Shown here one piece after another: positions 29,884 through 41,717 of a stretch of 64,000 nt of DNA. Positions within the stretch are counted from its first letter, which is position 1. Each line of letters opens with the position of its first letter. The translations under genes and the position numbers were made by a program. The stretch spans positions 7,802,501 to 7,866,500 of the forward strand of contig CM067064.1 in NCBI GenBank assembly GCA_033980235.1. Reading direction: 5' to 3'. Source of the DNA: Diadema setosum (Eukaryota > Echinodermata > Echinoidea > Diadematoida > Diadematidae). A model generated the notes under the pieces. That model did not search any database, had not been told where the DNA came from, and saw nothing but the letters and a program-made list of their open reading frames with translations.

Positions 29884-32800
29884 GTAAGCTAAATATTCCA
29901 TGCGTATCAATTATCAAGGGCATTATAGACCTCTAAGATGTAGCTTTTTGTCAGAATGTCAACGGAACTTCTTCAAGTAGCCTACGGACGGATGAGCTGC
30001 TGCCTGTGGCAAACATGCAAACTGCGAATGCATGCGTGGGTCCCACATACGCATACAACTTGTTACAAGTGTACGTACGAACACGACGAAGCGCAGCGTA
30101 GTTCTTGGTATTAAAGTTTAGTGGTGTATGGCGTGATGGGGATTGTCAGAAATGCTGCTTCAATTGGTGGAAATGATTGACAGCAGAGACTCCAACTCTC
30201 CCGTTTTCGACGGGAGATCTCCCGCCGAAAGCTCATTTTTGCAAAATCTCCCGTTCTCCCGTTTGAGATTTGATTTCTCCCGCCCTGGCTCTGTGTCTCC
30301 CGGTGGAAAGGATTTCTTACTTATTGCTATCAGCAATGATCAGATGTTGAAAAAATGAGCCTTAAAATTTTACAGTTAGATAGCACCAAAGAACATCTAG
30401 AACCCTAGGAACTTCGCGCTTCGCACACATCAACTTGGAGTCTCCCGTTTGCTAGGGGTTTCGGGCGGGAGAATCTCCAGATCAGAAGGTGCCTGGGGTT
30501 GGAGTCTCTGTGACAGTAGAAACTAAACATTCTACCTGGTACATTGCTTAACAATATAGCAACACTCCTATGACATTGTGTCCTTTACCTCGATAGAATG
30601 ATGCTACTTTGCTGTTATCACTCTGGGATCTAGAGACGTTAGAGTAGAACAAAGACTCCAACCCAAAGCACCTTCTGATATGGAGATTCTCCCGCCCGAA
30701 ACCCCTAGCAAACGGGAGACTTCAACTTGATGTGCACCGAAGAGCACATCACGAGTGCGAATTTCCTTTGCGGCCAGGGTCCAGGGTCCGCTTAAGGGTC
30801 CTGGAAGCTGAGGGTTCTTGATGAGATGCTCTCTCATGCTATATTTAAGGCTTATTTTTCAACATACGGTGGTAATTGTGTAAGTCAGAAAGAATTTCAA
30901 GCGGGAAACACAGAGCCAGGGCGGGAGAAATTAAATCTCAAGCGGGAGAACGGGAGATTTTGCAAAAATGGGGTTTCGGCGGGAGATCTCCCGTCAAAAG
31001 CGGGAGAGTTGGAGTCTCTGCTAGAATCTATGTAGTAATGCATGAACTAAAATTTTACGTAGCGTAACTGGTTAACCGTTAGACTCTTACAGTCAGACGA
31101 GAGAGAGGTTTGTCTATCAAGTATCATTAAATTTATCTAGGATTCTGTTGGTTTAGGCCTAGACTCGATCCTAGAGCGTTTACTACTTACTACTACTCTC
31201 CAGTCATTGACATTAAACACTAAGTATTGTTGTGTACAAAATAAGCAGAGATAGTTTTGGAAGAAAAATAATGTATTTCAACCTCTTCTTTTTCCTCTTC
31301 TTTCTTATATCGATTCATAAATGATTCCTTTTCACTCTTTCTCAGTAGGCCCTGATAATGATCTGGAACTTATGGAATAACAACACAATTAATTACACAA
31401 TGACTGCTCACGAAAGGTTTGAATTTACTTCATGGTAGAGTGATTTGGTAGGGACTCTGTGCTCATGTTTTTCTTTGTTTTTAATGCGTACGGCAATAAC
31501 AAGGAATTTGTTTGATATTACAATACAAGGTAGATATCGAATGGAGTATAAGATGTTTAAAAAGTTATCAATTTAGTGAAGCTTAAATTTGCCTACTCGG
31601 ATTGTGAAACAGACATACCGGTAATCGAGGCAGAAGGCAGTGAAGCACCTCACCTTAGTCGGCTTAAGCCCTCATGGACAGTGATTAAACATCCCCCCCC
31701 CCCCCCCCCCCCCCAGTGGTGCATACAATTATCACAGAATTGAAGTTTTATGTATCTTCTGTTTTTGTCCCACCTCGTTTGTTTTCCAACTCCAGGGGAA
31801 GAGGAGGCGGAAGAGGAGGAGGATTTCGGGGCAGGGGACGTGGTGGCGGTGGACTGAGCACAGGTCGTAACCAAGGCATCGGAACAGCCCCATCAAGAGG
31901 AAACCTAAGGGGCCAGAGCCGGGGGAGGGGTGGCTGGCAAAACACGCAACCAAGGCAGTTCCAGCAGAGTGCAAGCATCACTGATGCAAGACAGAAACTC
32001 ATTCAGAAGGCACACCAGGGTGATGCCAGGGATCGTCTGGCCAAGAAGGCACGGCAGACAGATGCAAGGCTGAAGTTGGCCGCGAGACGCAAGAGTGGGG
32101 ATGGACTGCCACCACAGGCACAGGGCAATGATGGTGCAAAGATTGGGAAGAGTCCAAATTCTAGCGGAATCATATCAAGAACAGTCCCAAATGTAGGTTT
32201 CAAGATTGCAATGGACGCATGCAACGAGCAAAAAAAAAAAAAAAAAAAAAAATTGACACCTGAAATTGGCACCTGTTTGTATATTGATTAAGATTCAGAA
32301 AAATCTTTGTGAATGAGAGGACATAGAGTCAGTGTCACCAGAAAAAGGAATGTGTAATGTATTTTCATGAGATGTCTGTGCTAGAAGAGATATGGTGACA
32401 TACTATTGTACAAATCTATGTCATACCTAAGCTTCAGTAATGTTTTCAGAGTCATACACAGTAGGTCTTTGTATGAAATGATTGGGTATAAAGTATTGTT
32501 GCTTGAGTGTTGTTTCCGATTCTTAAATACCATTGATCTATTTTGAACAAGTCAATATGGTGTGTTGCCTTAGAAGGGAATATATTCATTACTAGTATGT
32601 ACTCATATCTGTTTATAAGAATGTAAACTACATGTTTGAAGGATGACATGCACTCTTGAGTCTTATACCATTCTTTTTTGCTTCTGTAGCTAAGCTCTAC
32701 ACAGTTTACAGTACGCAACCCTCCCCGAGTGCAGAACAAAACTCAGATCACCATACCCAATCCTCAGCAGCCTCCTCCCCAGCAGCACCTGTCTCTCGCG

Positions 32801-35800
32801 TCCCCTCCCCAGCGCTCATCCAACCCCCTGCTTGCTGGGGCCAGTACCCTCAGGGTCACAAAGGCTGTTGCCCAGCCTCAAAAGGTAAGTTGTTTGTGTG
32901 ATTTCAGTTTGTTTTTGAGATCAGTGTGCCAGACTTTGATTCAGAAATGTTTGTAATTAGATGATGTCAAATACTGGGAGAGGGCACATTATGTGGGGTA
33001 GTCAAAATGCTTTAAGAGTATCACATACAGTACCTTAAAGGGATCGTATAGTTTTGGTTGAGACTTAATGTCAGGTTTCTAACATTTTTTGGTGAGATAA
33101 TGAGAAACCTCTTATGAAATATGAAAGAGCATGTAATTCTATGAGGGATTCAACATTTATTTAATGAAAATCATCACATTTCTGTCCCCATTTCAGAGGC
33201 CAGCCATGGACTACCCCCATTACAGGGATGATTTACTGGGGGCGCGGCAGCCCAATCCACCCAAGGTTCAGCGCAGGATGCCTGAGGATCGTCTAGGTTC
33301 AGAGAGTTCGTGGGTAAGGGTAGAATCGAGATGCATCCAAAACTTTGCCTGATACTCGCTATCTTACCCACTAAGGCAAGTGGTCTCTTGGTGGAGCTCG
33401 TCCACATGCTGTATATGAAATGAATTGTTGGTAACATTTTTGTTATGTCCCTTTGGATCCAGTTTCAGTATATATTGTTTCAAATTTGCTTGTTACTGAA
33501 ACACAACAGAGTTCAATGTGTAAATGAGATTAGACTCAGAAAGAAGACTTTTTACTGCAATTTCTATGTCTCAGTGTTTTTGTCACCCCCAAGGAAGCAG
33601 ATATTAGAAATGTAATTGTACACAATCATTGCGCACTAAGTTTCCAGTTGAAGATCACATTGAATGATTTAGCATACTTGATATGATCAGTTTTCCCAAT
33701 TTAAACTTCAGTACAAATTTTGCTTCCAGAATATGACTTATTATACCTATGCATCAGCATGTCTTTTACTGACCTTTAGAGATTGACAAGCCTGCTATGT
33801 ACCCTTGCCAGAGTCAATCCAAATTTCATATACACTGACTTATCCTGTCCATTGAATTCATGCCACTCAGATTTCCTCAAGAATCCACGCGCAGCCAGCA
33901 ACACATTCTGCTCCACAAGGAACAAGACTCATCATTTCCAATCTTCAGAAGTCAGTCACAGGAGACGACATCACGGTAAGATTCTCTCCCTCTATTTTCA
34001 TTTCTCTGTGCTTGTTCAATCTCTCTATCTTTCCCACTTTTGCTCTTTATTTGCTACTGTTAATTGGCTATAGTTGACATTTATGTGGAAAATCAGTATC
34101 TCCATTACCATGTTGACTTTGCTTCTATTTTTAATGTATAGGAAGTTCAATATAAAGAGACTGACTTGTTAATGGTGATAATTATGTTGAAGTTTCATAC
34201 ACTTGTGTGGTTTTGCAAAAAGTTTTGAGACCGGAGCAAAGCTTGTGAGTTGTGTATATCTCTTTTCTGGCAATGCGGTGATATTTCTTTTGTGCTGTCA
34301 CATGTGTCACATTACTGTGGTTGACAGAATATATTCAGATCTGTGTGATTCAAAACAAGTTTATTTTGCCTCTTATGATACTCTCACACTGCAATGATTG
34401 AACAGAAAGTAGTACAGTTTATTCCATGTATTTTGTCCTTCATATGTAGTGTAGATTTAGACTTGTCCAGCATCGATGGAAGTGTATTAAAAAGTAAGAT
34501 TTGAAAACAGGTATGACACTATCTTGGTTTGGTTACCTCAGGAGCTGTTTGGGGCCATCGGGGAGCTGCGCAAGGCCCGCATGGTGCGGCAGGGACTGGC
34601 TGAGGTGGTGTACCTGAATCGGACCGACGCCCTGCAGGCCATCAACACATACCACAATCGTGAGCTGGATGGTATGCCCATGCAGTGTAAGCTGGACACC
34701 AGCACCATCCCAGAAGCCTCTTCGGGAGCCAGAATCATGCCCAACTCCCTCAGCGACAGATTCAAGTGAGTTCCCCTGTTTTCCATTTCCTTCAAGCTAT
34801 CTCCTGCTCTGTTTGTTTGTTTGTTTCTTGTCTGTCTGTTCATCTGTGTCTGTCTGTCTGTTGGTTTGTGTGTGTGTGTTTCTATGTCTATCTATGTCTT
34901 GAATTTGCAGATTGAAAAGTGATGCTGATTTTGGGATGATTGTGTGAATAGAATCCCAGCCCTAGTACAATTTTAGATTTGTGATAAATAAGGAGGCATA
35001 GTATCATAAACAAAGGAGCAACAGGATGTTCCATTGTAAACAGCCTAATTAGACAACCTTTCCTATACCAAGTTCTACCAAAAATGAAGTAGCAAGTGCT
35101 TGCTCCTTAAGGCTGGAAGAAATAAAGATAAGAAAGTGAAATATTTGAGTCTTCAGTACTTGTGGTCATGCAAATATTTCTATTGAGGAAAAAATTTCAT
35201 TGACAAGAGAGGGGATTGTTGCAAACTATCTTCCTTGTGTCACCAAAAGCATACTCGAAAAAGGATGACTCATATGTCAGGTAATTGTTGTAAGAAAACC
35301 AGAAGGAAAACAGTCAAGAGAAGTGCAACAGTATTGTGAGAGATTTTTGTGTCATAATGGGTAATCTCTGAAGTGGCATTTTCCACTCAAATGGTGGAAG
35401 TACTTGGTTTTTTTGCGCATCTGTACAGGAGACTATTCTGCCCACCAGGCTGACTCACTACATCAAGTACATTGTAGGCATGGAGTATTGAAATCGTGCT
35501 AGTACCCCTGACATTGAAGGCTGTAAAAGCATAAAAATGTTTTGTTTGTGTGTGTGTGTGTTTTTGTGTTTTTCCATTTTAGTTGTATTATAAAACGTAA
35601 GAGTGCATTAGAGGGCTCTCCTAAAGTGAAGTGAAACGTACCAAACCTGCGCTCGTGTAACTTGCACTTGCGTCATAATGCAAAGAGTTCATTCTCTTTG
35701 TTTGGGACGTCTGTAAGTAGTTTAAGCGTGGAAGGTGAATGACCCTGTTGCTACAAAATGCATGATGTCATCTACAAATGACTTATGAGATATGCTTTCT

Positions 35801-36432
35801 TCTAAGAGTGTTTGAATGCTCCATATCTGGCACAGTTCTGTACAGTTCACTTTGGTTCACTTTTTTTACGCTTGGACACACACCCTTAGGCCCGAATTCA
35901 CGAAGGTGGTACAAATGAAACCATGGTTTAAAACATGGACAAAAACCATGGAGCGTCAAGTCTCGCACGGAATATTTCGTTACAAAATTGGTAATTTCGT
36001 CTACAAAATGACCGTTTTGTTAAACAAAATTATCATTTCGTGGACGAAATGTTCATTTAGTTACAAAATGTTGTCATTTTGTTACAAAATAATCATTTCA
36101 TCGACGAAATGACTGATTTCGTAACGAAATATTCCATGCGACACTTGGCACTCCATGGTTTTTGTCCATGGTTTAAACCATGGTTTCATTTGTACCACCT
36201 TCGTGAATTCGGGCCTTAGAGTCCAAGTTTGAAAGATAATGAATTTGTAACTCTTCTCTTTTAACATTGCAGGACAATGAGGAGTGAAAACAACCCAAAG
36301 TTGCCATTTGACACCATGCCCAAGGGGGGCATTCCCACTGGCATTGATCCGGGTGTGGTCCAGCAGGCTCTCTTCAAGAAAGGCGCAACAAGTGTTAGTC
36401 AAAAGCCTGTGGTCTTTACTGTCAAAATCTAA
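29753..36432 (+). CDS. POLDIP3: POLDIP3/SKAR-like mRNA export adaptor (seven coding exons)
   Basis: POLDIP3 (SKAR/PDIP46) is a nuclear RNA-binding protein of the REF/ALY family linking the exon-junction complex, the UAP56 export machinery and S6K1. The exons are 29753-29883, 31796-32192, 32690-32884, 33197-33313, 33871-33975, 34542-34765 and 36273-36432. They give 1329 bases, 442 residues plus stop; the human protein is 421. The domains in order are: a UAP56-binding-like MDKSLDDIIREKK (from residue 24), an RGG box (about 44-60), DAR repeats (ITDARQKLIQKA, QTDARLKLAARRK), a P/Q-rich linker, an RRM (RLIISNL ... GLAEVVYL, exons 5-6) and a C-terminus IDPGVVQQALFKKG...FTVKI. Methionine 24 could be an alternative start. 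The identity rests on the order of motifs and the C-terminus. Confidence 0.92.
30184..30510 (+). mobile_element. 'CAGAGACTCCAAC' MITE, forward copy in POLDIP3 intron 1
   Basis: The 327-bp element begins CAGAGACTCCAACTCTCCCG and ends GTTGGAGTCTCTG, with a direct TGACAG on both sides (30178-30183, 30511-30516). The interior repeats the motif cgggaga/tctcccg. No coding capacity. Confidence 0.75.
30650..31020 (-). mobile_element. 'CAGAGACTCCAAC' MITE, reverse copy in POLDIP3 intron 1
   Basis: The 371-bp element is the reverse complement of the copy at 30184-30510 along its length. It is flanked by gtagaa and ctagaa, which differ at one base and fit a 6-bp duplication. Together the copies form an inverted pair with about 330-bp arms and a 139-base loop. 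Confidence 0.75.
31692..31713. repeat. Poly-C tract before POLDIP3 exon 2
   Basis: About 22 consecutive C residues lie roughly 85 bases upstream of the exon 2 acceptor, in POLDIP3 intron 1. Confidence 0.88.
31796..32192 (+). CDS. POLDIP3: POLDIP3 exon 2 (RGG box and DAR repeats)
   Basis: A 397-base exon with acceptor aactccag and donor gtaggt. The donor at 32193 was chosen because it keeps phase 0 into exon 3. The exon encodes GRGGGRGGGFRGRGRGGGGL and the DAR repeats. The open frame runs on into an A-rich intron and would stop near 32291 if the intron were retained. Confidence 0.88.
32690..32884 (+). CDS. POLDIP3: POLDIP3 exon 3 (proline/glutamine-rich linker)
   Basis: This 195-base exon in phase 0 encodes LSSTQFTVRNPPRVQNKTQI then TIPNPQQPPPQQH. 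The acceptor is cttctgtag and the donor is gtaagt. Confidence 0.85.
33036..33174 (+). mobile_element. Half-copy of the 'TTAAAGGGATCGTATAG' element
   Basis: The sequence ttaaagggatcgtatagttt through tttaatgaaaatc is closely related to the outer arms at 58184-58325 and (inverted) 58800-58940. Here only one half is present. It ends about 20 bases before the exon 4 acceptor. Confidence 0.7.
33197..33313 (+). CDS. POLDIP3: POLDIP3 exon 4
   Basis: A 117-base, phase-0 exon encodes RPAMDYPHYRDDLLGARQPN and continues to GSESSW. The donor is gtaagg. A repeat half-element (33036-33174) lies immediately before its ccccatttcag acceptor. Confidence 0.83.
33871..33975 (+). CDS. POLDIP3: POLDIP3 exon 5 (RRM start)
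   Basis: A 105-base, phase-0 exon encodes GTRLIISNLQKSVTGDDIT, where LIISNL is the RNP2-like strand. The acceptor is tgccactcag and the donor is gtaaga. Confidence 0.9.
34542..34765 (+). CDS. POLDIP3: POLDIP3 exon 6 (RRM core)
   Basis: A 224-base exon encodes ELFGAIGELRKARMVRQGLA, then EVVYLNRTDALQAINTYHNR and ELDGMPMQCKL, clearly matching the human ELFCVCGALKRAR...CLDGQPMKCNL. It ends in phase 2 before gtgagt. Confidence 0.95.
35889..36215. mobile_element. 327-bp Harbinger-type MITE in POLDIP3 intron 6
   Basis: Long inverted ends GGCCCGAATTCACGAAGGTG and its complement are flanked by TTA on both sides (35886-35888, 36216-36218). The arms extend through gtttaaaccatgg and aaaaccatgga. The core is a series of ttcgt/acgaaat and gttacaaaat units. 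TTA duplication fits PIF/Harbinger. Confidence 0.8.
36273..36432 (+). CDS. POLDIP3: POLDIP3 exon 7 (C-terminus and stop)
   Basis: This exon completes a split lysine codon, then encodes GIDPGVVQQALFKKGATSVS and QKPVVFTVKI before TAA at 36430-36432. Human POLDIP3 ends with a related EVDPDTILKALFK...TEFKIKL. Confidence 0.93.
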
Positions 36433-39400
36433 GTATGGAATCCCATTTGGGCAATGGAAGAGTGTGGGTACGAAGTACTTTTCAGAAATATACAGGAAGA
36501 CAGCACTCATGTATTGTTGTGAGCCTGCATGCGTGTACATAGTTCCCAGGAGATGCAATGTGGCCCTTTACCAGTCTCTATTGCAAGGGTCTGATGTGCA
36601 CCATTATACAAGGAGCTCGCATTTCAAAATGTTTGAAATATTTCCCTCACAAGACACAGTGGCCAAACATGTATGAGTCCAGTAGGATATCATTGTTACA
36701 GAAGGCATATTTGGGTTGTGCATGTTATCAATTTCGTCATCACTATACAATTGATTTTTTGTTTATTTTCATTTTTGTAATCAATGTTAAACTTGTGGGA
36801 GAAACGTGGTGAAGACATATTCTAGTAAGCCGGTCGTGTGTCCATGTGTATTTGTCCTTGGCATCCTTTCCTGACTGAATCAAATCCTGCTCTATTGAAG
36901 TGAAATTGGGTGCAAGAAACCTTAAACGTTGTTCTTAACTTAATAGTTGTATTGATTTATGGTTGCATTCATAACCAGAAGGAATAGTTAGGAGTCTCCT
37001 TGCCTTGATATGCCCCCTACACATCATCCACACATACTCCTGTATGTCAAGAAGAATGTGTAACTTTTATAGGTACTATAAAAGTAAGATTACATGGAAA
37101 GAAAATCAGAAACCCATCCATGTGCATATTTCCTTGATTTTGTAAGATACCATTTCTAAAGCTGATTTCTGATATGCAAGACATGCTTGTACTTTTGTAA
37201 ATTTGAATATTCCAAAATATTTGACTTACCATTTTTTTCTTTGCACGATTAATGAAATAGCAAACTTAACCTTTAAAGATGCTACAAGCAAATCAAATGT
37301 GAGCCTATCAGATAAATTTTTTTCTTACATCGAAGTGAAAAGATAATCTGTGAGAACATGCACAAATGTACAAATGCACATAATAACCTGTCACATGCAT
37401 TCCCGATGACGCTGTTGACCTGGCAGTGTCCTGCTTCAGTTTTCATTAAAGACTATACCCAGCGTGATATTGCCTGCAAAGGTATCAGGGCATTTGCTCT
37501 ACTTCCCATCATCCTTTGACTGGCAACACTGTCAGAGCAATCTGTTTGGGAATTTGCATTCTTATTTGCTGATGAAGGTTGGTAGCAGATAATAAGGTTT
37601 TTAAGTTGCTGGTCCCTTTTCATCCACCATTTCCTTGTGGACATCTAATCAATAAGTAAGTTGGGCAAATTCACCCACAATGTCAAATCAAAGTTTAGCT
37701 GAAACAGGAGATTAATGCCGAGGAATTTGCTCATGCAGAGTAGAGTGCAAGTATTTTTATGCAGCATCAAGGAAAAAAACAACAGCAACAATAAATCCAT
37801 TATCTTATTTGTTTCTCCTCAGCTCATGATAGTCGGCAGTAACTTCTCTTTATACACGTATTAGGGTTTGTTTTGTTTTGTTGTTTTTTTTCCTCGTCAG
37901 CCTTGTCAAATGTGATATATTATGTGTACATGTGTGTAACAACATGTTTGAAATACATACAATGCCTATATGGTACTTTCCACAAACAGTGTCTACAGTG
38001 ATGTTTGATGAACCCCCAACTCTCCTCACCACCACCCAGAAAAATGTAATAAAACATTAATTTTTAACAGCAAAACAAAAAAATATTAATCCCATCTTCA
38101 TGTTGTCAAAAGAAGTAGACAGAAGTAGACAGACAAAAAAAAAAAAATGTAGAATTGTACTCATGATGTAACCATTTTACCCATGTAGGATAATCTCGAT
38201 CTCTTCCTAGTGTATTATTGATAGCGTCATTATTAAGCAAGCGTGTTTGATGTGATGTTAGGTCTCTTGTATTGAGGTTGTACACACAAATGGTTACAGT
38301 GACCAAACACAGCTGCAAGGCCCCTTGATAGACCTCGTGGTTATGTGCTGGCAGTAACGTGAGCTGTTTGATACATCCTTGAAGTGGATGCATTCATGAA
38401 AGTCGCTCTCGTAGTGTGGGTGATGAAATCGTGTCTGTTCTAAAAACCATCCAGATTTGCGCACAACACCATTGATATTAGCAATTGACGCACGATATCC
38501 CTTGATACTGATTAGGGGGATTTATTTACAATAGCATAAATTTGGCCGCATATTCAAATACATACATTTGCTACAGGCTAATACATGTACTCATTTAGCA
38601 TTACCATTCACATTTTTTCCTCTTCTTTTTGTTATGTGTGGTACAAATGTACTGTTGACTTTGTTTATCATAACCTTCCTTGCCAACATGTTATTTGATT
38701 TCTTGTTTTGTGAAGGCTGTAAAATTGAAAGAGTTGCCATGAAGGAAATGGTAGCTTACTACCATTATATTACTCGGGCTTTACGACATTGATGATGTAA
38801 ATACTCTTTCACTTTATTCCACAAATTTTCTTGTTTTTTCTCTTGCTTGGAACATCAGAATCATCAGGATAGCATCATTAGATTGATGCATTGTGGCATG
38901 GTATCGGAATTAATCATCCGCTTAACTGGTACATAGCATGAAAGGCCCAACCTAATTTTTGACATGATATTTTTGGATTCTCGCTTGCACCCATAGTCAT
39001 CTAGTCTTGATTGGCTATTACGAAGTGTAAATTGCATTATTACATGATAGAGTTTAAGTCTCAAGCAGAAATATTACAGGTATGTACATGCATGTAATTA
39101 TGAAATATGATGTAACAGTTGCATGTCTCTTGCTCTACCATGGCCCAGATCGCTGATAGTCCTGCATGGATGTAAACACAGAGACTTGATACAAATTTAG
39201 TGTTTAGATGAATATGGGACCCAGGTTTAATTTCATGTTGGATCCCTAACTGTTCTTGTTGTGCTTTTTTGTTGTTGTTAAAGACGAAGATGATTAACAA
39301 AGACTATGACGATGACAGCACTGCAAAATCAAAGTGTACATTTTCATATTATTAAATGGGCCGTCTTACCAAAGCTTTGATAAAAATAACACAAAAGAAA

Positions 39401-40075
39401 TTTCTGGAAAATTCACATTCCTTCTTACTAACATAGACCTGGATTTTTTTTCTTAATAGAAATGGTAACAGTGACAAACAAAATGTTCATTGTGATTTTG
39501 AGAGCTCCACTACAGATTACTGCAAGGCATAAAACATGCCAGAGGGACTAGGAGTAGCCCAAATGATATTGCAGAGTTCTCGTCAGTTAATGCAATCATA
39601 CGAAATATTCAACTTATTCAACTCTTTTTTAGTGCACTTGCTCAGTGTTTTACGTATACAGGAGTTCCATCGTATTTCCTTTCACATAGAGACTTACAGT
39701 ATGTACCTTATGTACAGCAAAATGAGTCATTCTGGATCATTTTCAGAGGAATTTTTGTGGACATTCTTTTTCATTTCCTGAAAAACAAAGACTTCACCAT
39801 GTGAAATTTGCAAAGAAGTGTTTGTTAGTGCAGACCCATGTAAGGCTTGTATGAAAAAAATATGCTTGCAAATGCATGTTTGCCATTTTTTTTTTATGCA
39901 CAAGAGGTACAGAAAATCTCTGTGTTCATAAAAGTAAAAGAATGTAACCCTATATTTGTTTAATGTCTGTCTTTTTTTTTGTTTTGTTTTTTTTTTGTTA
40001 TTGCATCCAGAAGGGCAGATGTATATAAATTATTTAATGGAGAATTGTCTGCAATAAAATTCTGTATGTTTTTAC
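36433..40075 (+). other. POLDIP3 3' UTR and flank
   Basis: No open frame of note is present after the stop. AATAAA signals occur near 38049 and, better placed before a TG-rich stretch, at 40053-40058. The transcript end is inferred to lie at one of these. No transposon ends were recognised. Confidence 0.4.
40053..40058 (+). terminator. Candidate polyadenylation signal for POLDIP3
   Basis: AATAAA is followed by attctgtatgtttttacatt. It is the strongest-looking signal before the convergent DUF4239 gene. A shorter transcript could end earlier, since another AATAAA occurs near 38049. Confidence 0.35.
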
Positions 40076-40689
40076 ATTTCAAGAATTTTTGTTGGGTTTA
40101 ACTTTCTCCCAATGCATACACATAGTGGAAGTCACTACAACCCATACATTCTCCAAAAGTGTTTAATGGTTATTCAGAACAGCCAACTGGCTTGTTTTGA
40201 TGAAATACAGTAAAAGTACATTGAGATCTGGCTTATGGTGTTAAAGATATTAATTGCAGGAATTCAAAATACAGTATAGAAGTCACTTTTTTTTTTCGAT
40301 GAAAATTTGTTGGCGCCACTGGGCATCACAGATAATTTTTTTCTGTTTTGTGTACTGCAAAGGCCGAAATTTATTTTCAATGCCAAACAATGTTGATATT
40401 TGTGACCCAGTATTGTAAATAAATGTTCTGTAGAATAAATGGACATCTATTTGTGTGTGTCTTATCCTTTCCCTATTAGAGTAGTAATACATTATACTAA
40501 AATATTTGATAGTTAGACTGTGATTACAAGAATGACTCACATTTACATTTTTGTTTTTCCTTTCCATGATAGAATATCATGAGATATCATTTATTATCAT
40601 GATTAGGGTGATACAAATTCAGTTGGCAAACTGTGCAATTTAGATACAATGCTAAGAACTTTTTTTTGTCACTGCAATTTTCTCAAACC

Positions 40690-41040
40690 ATGTTAGAGCC
40701 ACTGTTTACCATGCCGAGCAGTGATTTAAACAATGTTCCAGTTATCACATATGATGCATATGTATAATTTAGTTGTATTACAAAACATCCTACAATTATA
40801 AAAATTTTGCAATAAAACCACAAAAGTAAGGAGTTATTACTAATTTTCTCAACAAACCATAAATGTAGACGGTTTATTCTAGAAATGATTTTAATGAGAC
40901 TATTCTTCACATTTTGTATATGTAATAATACTTAACATTTTAACATTAATTGTTTCTATCCCTAACTCAAATTTTAAAACTATTTTGAAGCCAAAGAGCT
41001 GTTTTTTCCCAACTGCAAATGGTAAATAGTGGCTTTAAAG
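40690..41040 (+). repeat. Dispersed ~350-bp repeat, copy 1
   Basis: The segment shares ordered blocks with 56785-57140: cactgttta, agttgtattacaaaacatcc, ataaaccata, gtagacggttta, cacattttgtatat, acttaacat and ttgtttctatccctaactca. Both copies are in the same orientation and diverged. The element type is unknown. Confidence 0.7.
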
Positions 41041-41395
41041 GAAGTGTGCATCACTCTTAAACTGTAGGTCACAATATCCCCAAACTTGAAAAAAAAAAAT
41101 TACACATGACGTTCATAAACAGTATTTAGAAATAAACAAGCTAGCCTTGTTCGTGTAAAATTTGATATACATAGCATGTCTAGATCGAACCCTACTGATG
41201 ATAACAGCATGTGTTTTCAATGCATTACTCCAGTCAACAAATAACTTAAATTCTGTGAGAATGTCCAAGTTCCTTCAACAATAACAACAACAAAACATCC
41301 ATTTTTCCATGCATGACAGTGGTTTACAGACATAAATAGAATTGGTCACGGGTAGTACATGTGATATATTATCGTATTGCTGTCCACAATGGTAG

Positions 41396-41400
<5 letters not shown>

Positions 41401-41461
<61 letters not shown>

Positions 41462-41471
41462 ATACACACAC
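41401..41471. repeat. (CA)n microsatellite
   Basis: A near-perfect CA/TG repeat of about 70 bases with a gacacat interruption lies between the POLDIP3 and DUF4239 genes. Confidence 0.92.
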
Positions 41472-41717
41472 ATTACACATGCATATATATATATTATAAT
41501 TTCACTCATGCATAAATTACCACATTTATTCCATTTTAGACTACACTCTTTACACTGCTACATGCCTTAATGGAATGTACTGGCTGTGATGTTCTACACG
41601 AGAGTCATGGCATTTAAAAGATGAAAGATTATGGCATTCCAGCTGCTACACAAAAGTGACATTAAATAACAAACAACATTTCTGAGAAAGCATAAATTAA
41701 GGGCTCATTTTGCCTTC

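Noticed and set aside
31650..32272. Several antisense open frames opposite POLDIP3 exon 2
   Set aside because: They are shadows of the GC-rich RGG/DAR coding exon and have low-complexity composition.
31716..32291. Single open frame of 191 codons starting in the poly-C region
   Set aside because: Only its middle part is real POLDIP3 exon 2 (31796-32192). The ends are intron, with an A-rich tail encoding lysines.
36082..36558. Minus-strand 158-codon frame
   Set aside because: It is antisense to POLDIP3 exon 7 and partly inside the Harbinger-type MITE.
41361..41570. Threonine-histidine repeat frame
   Set aside because: Direct translation of the CA microsatellite.
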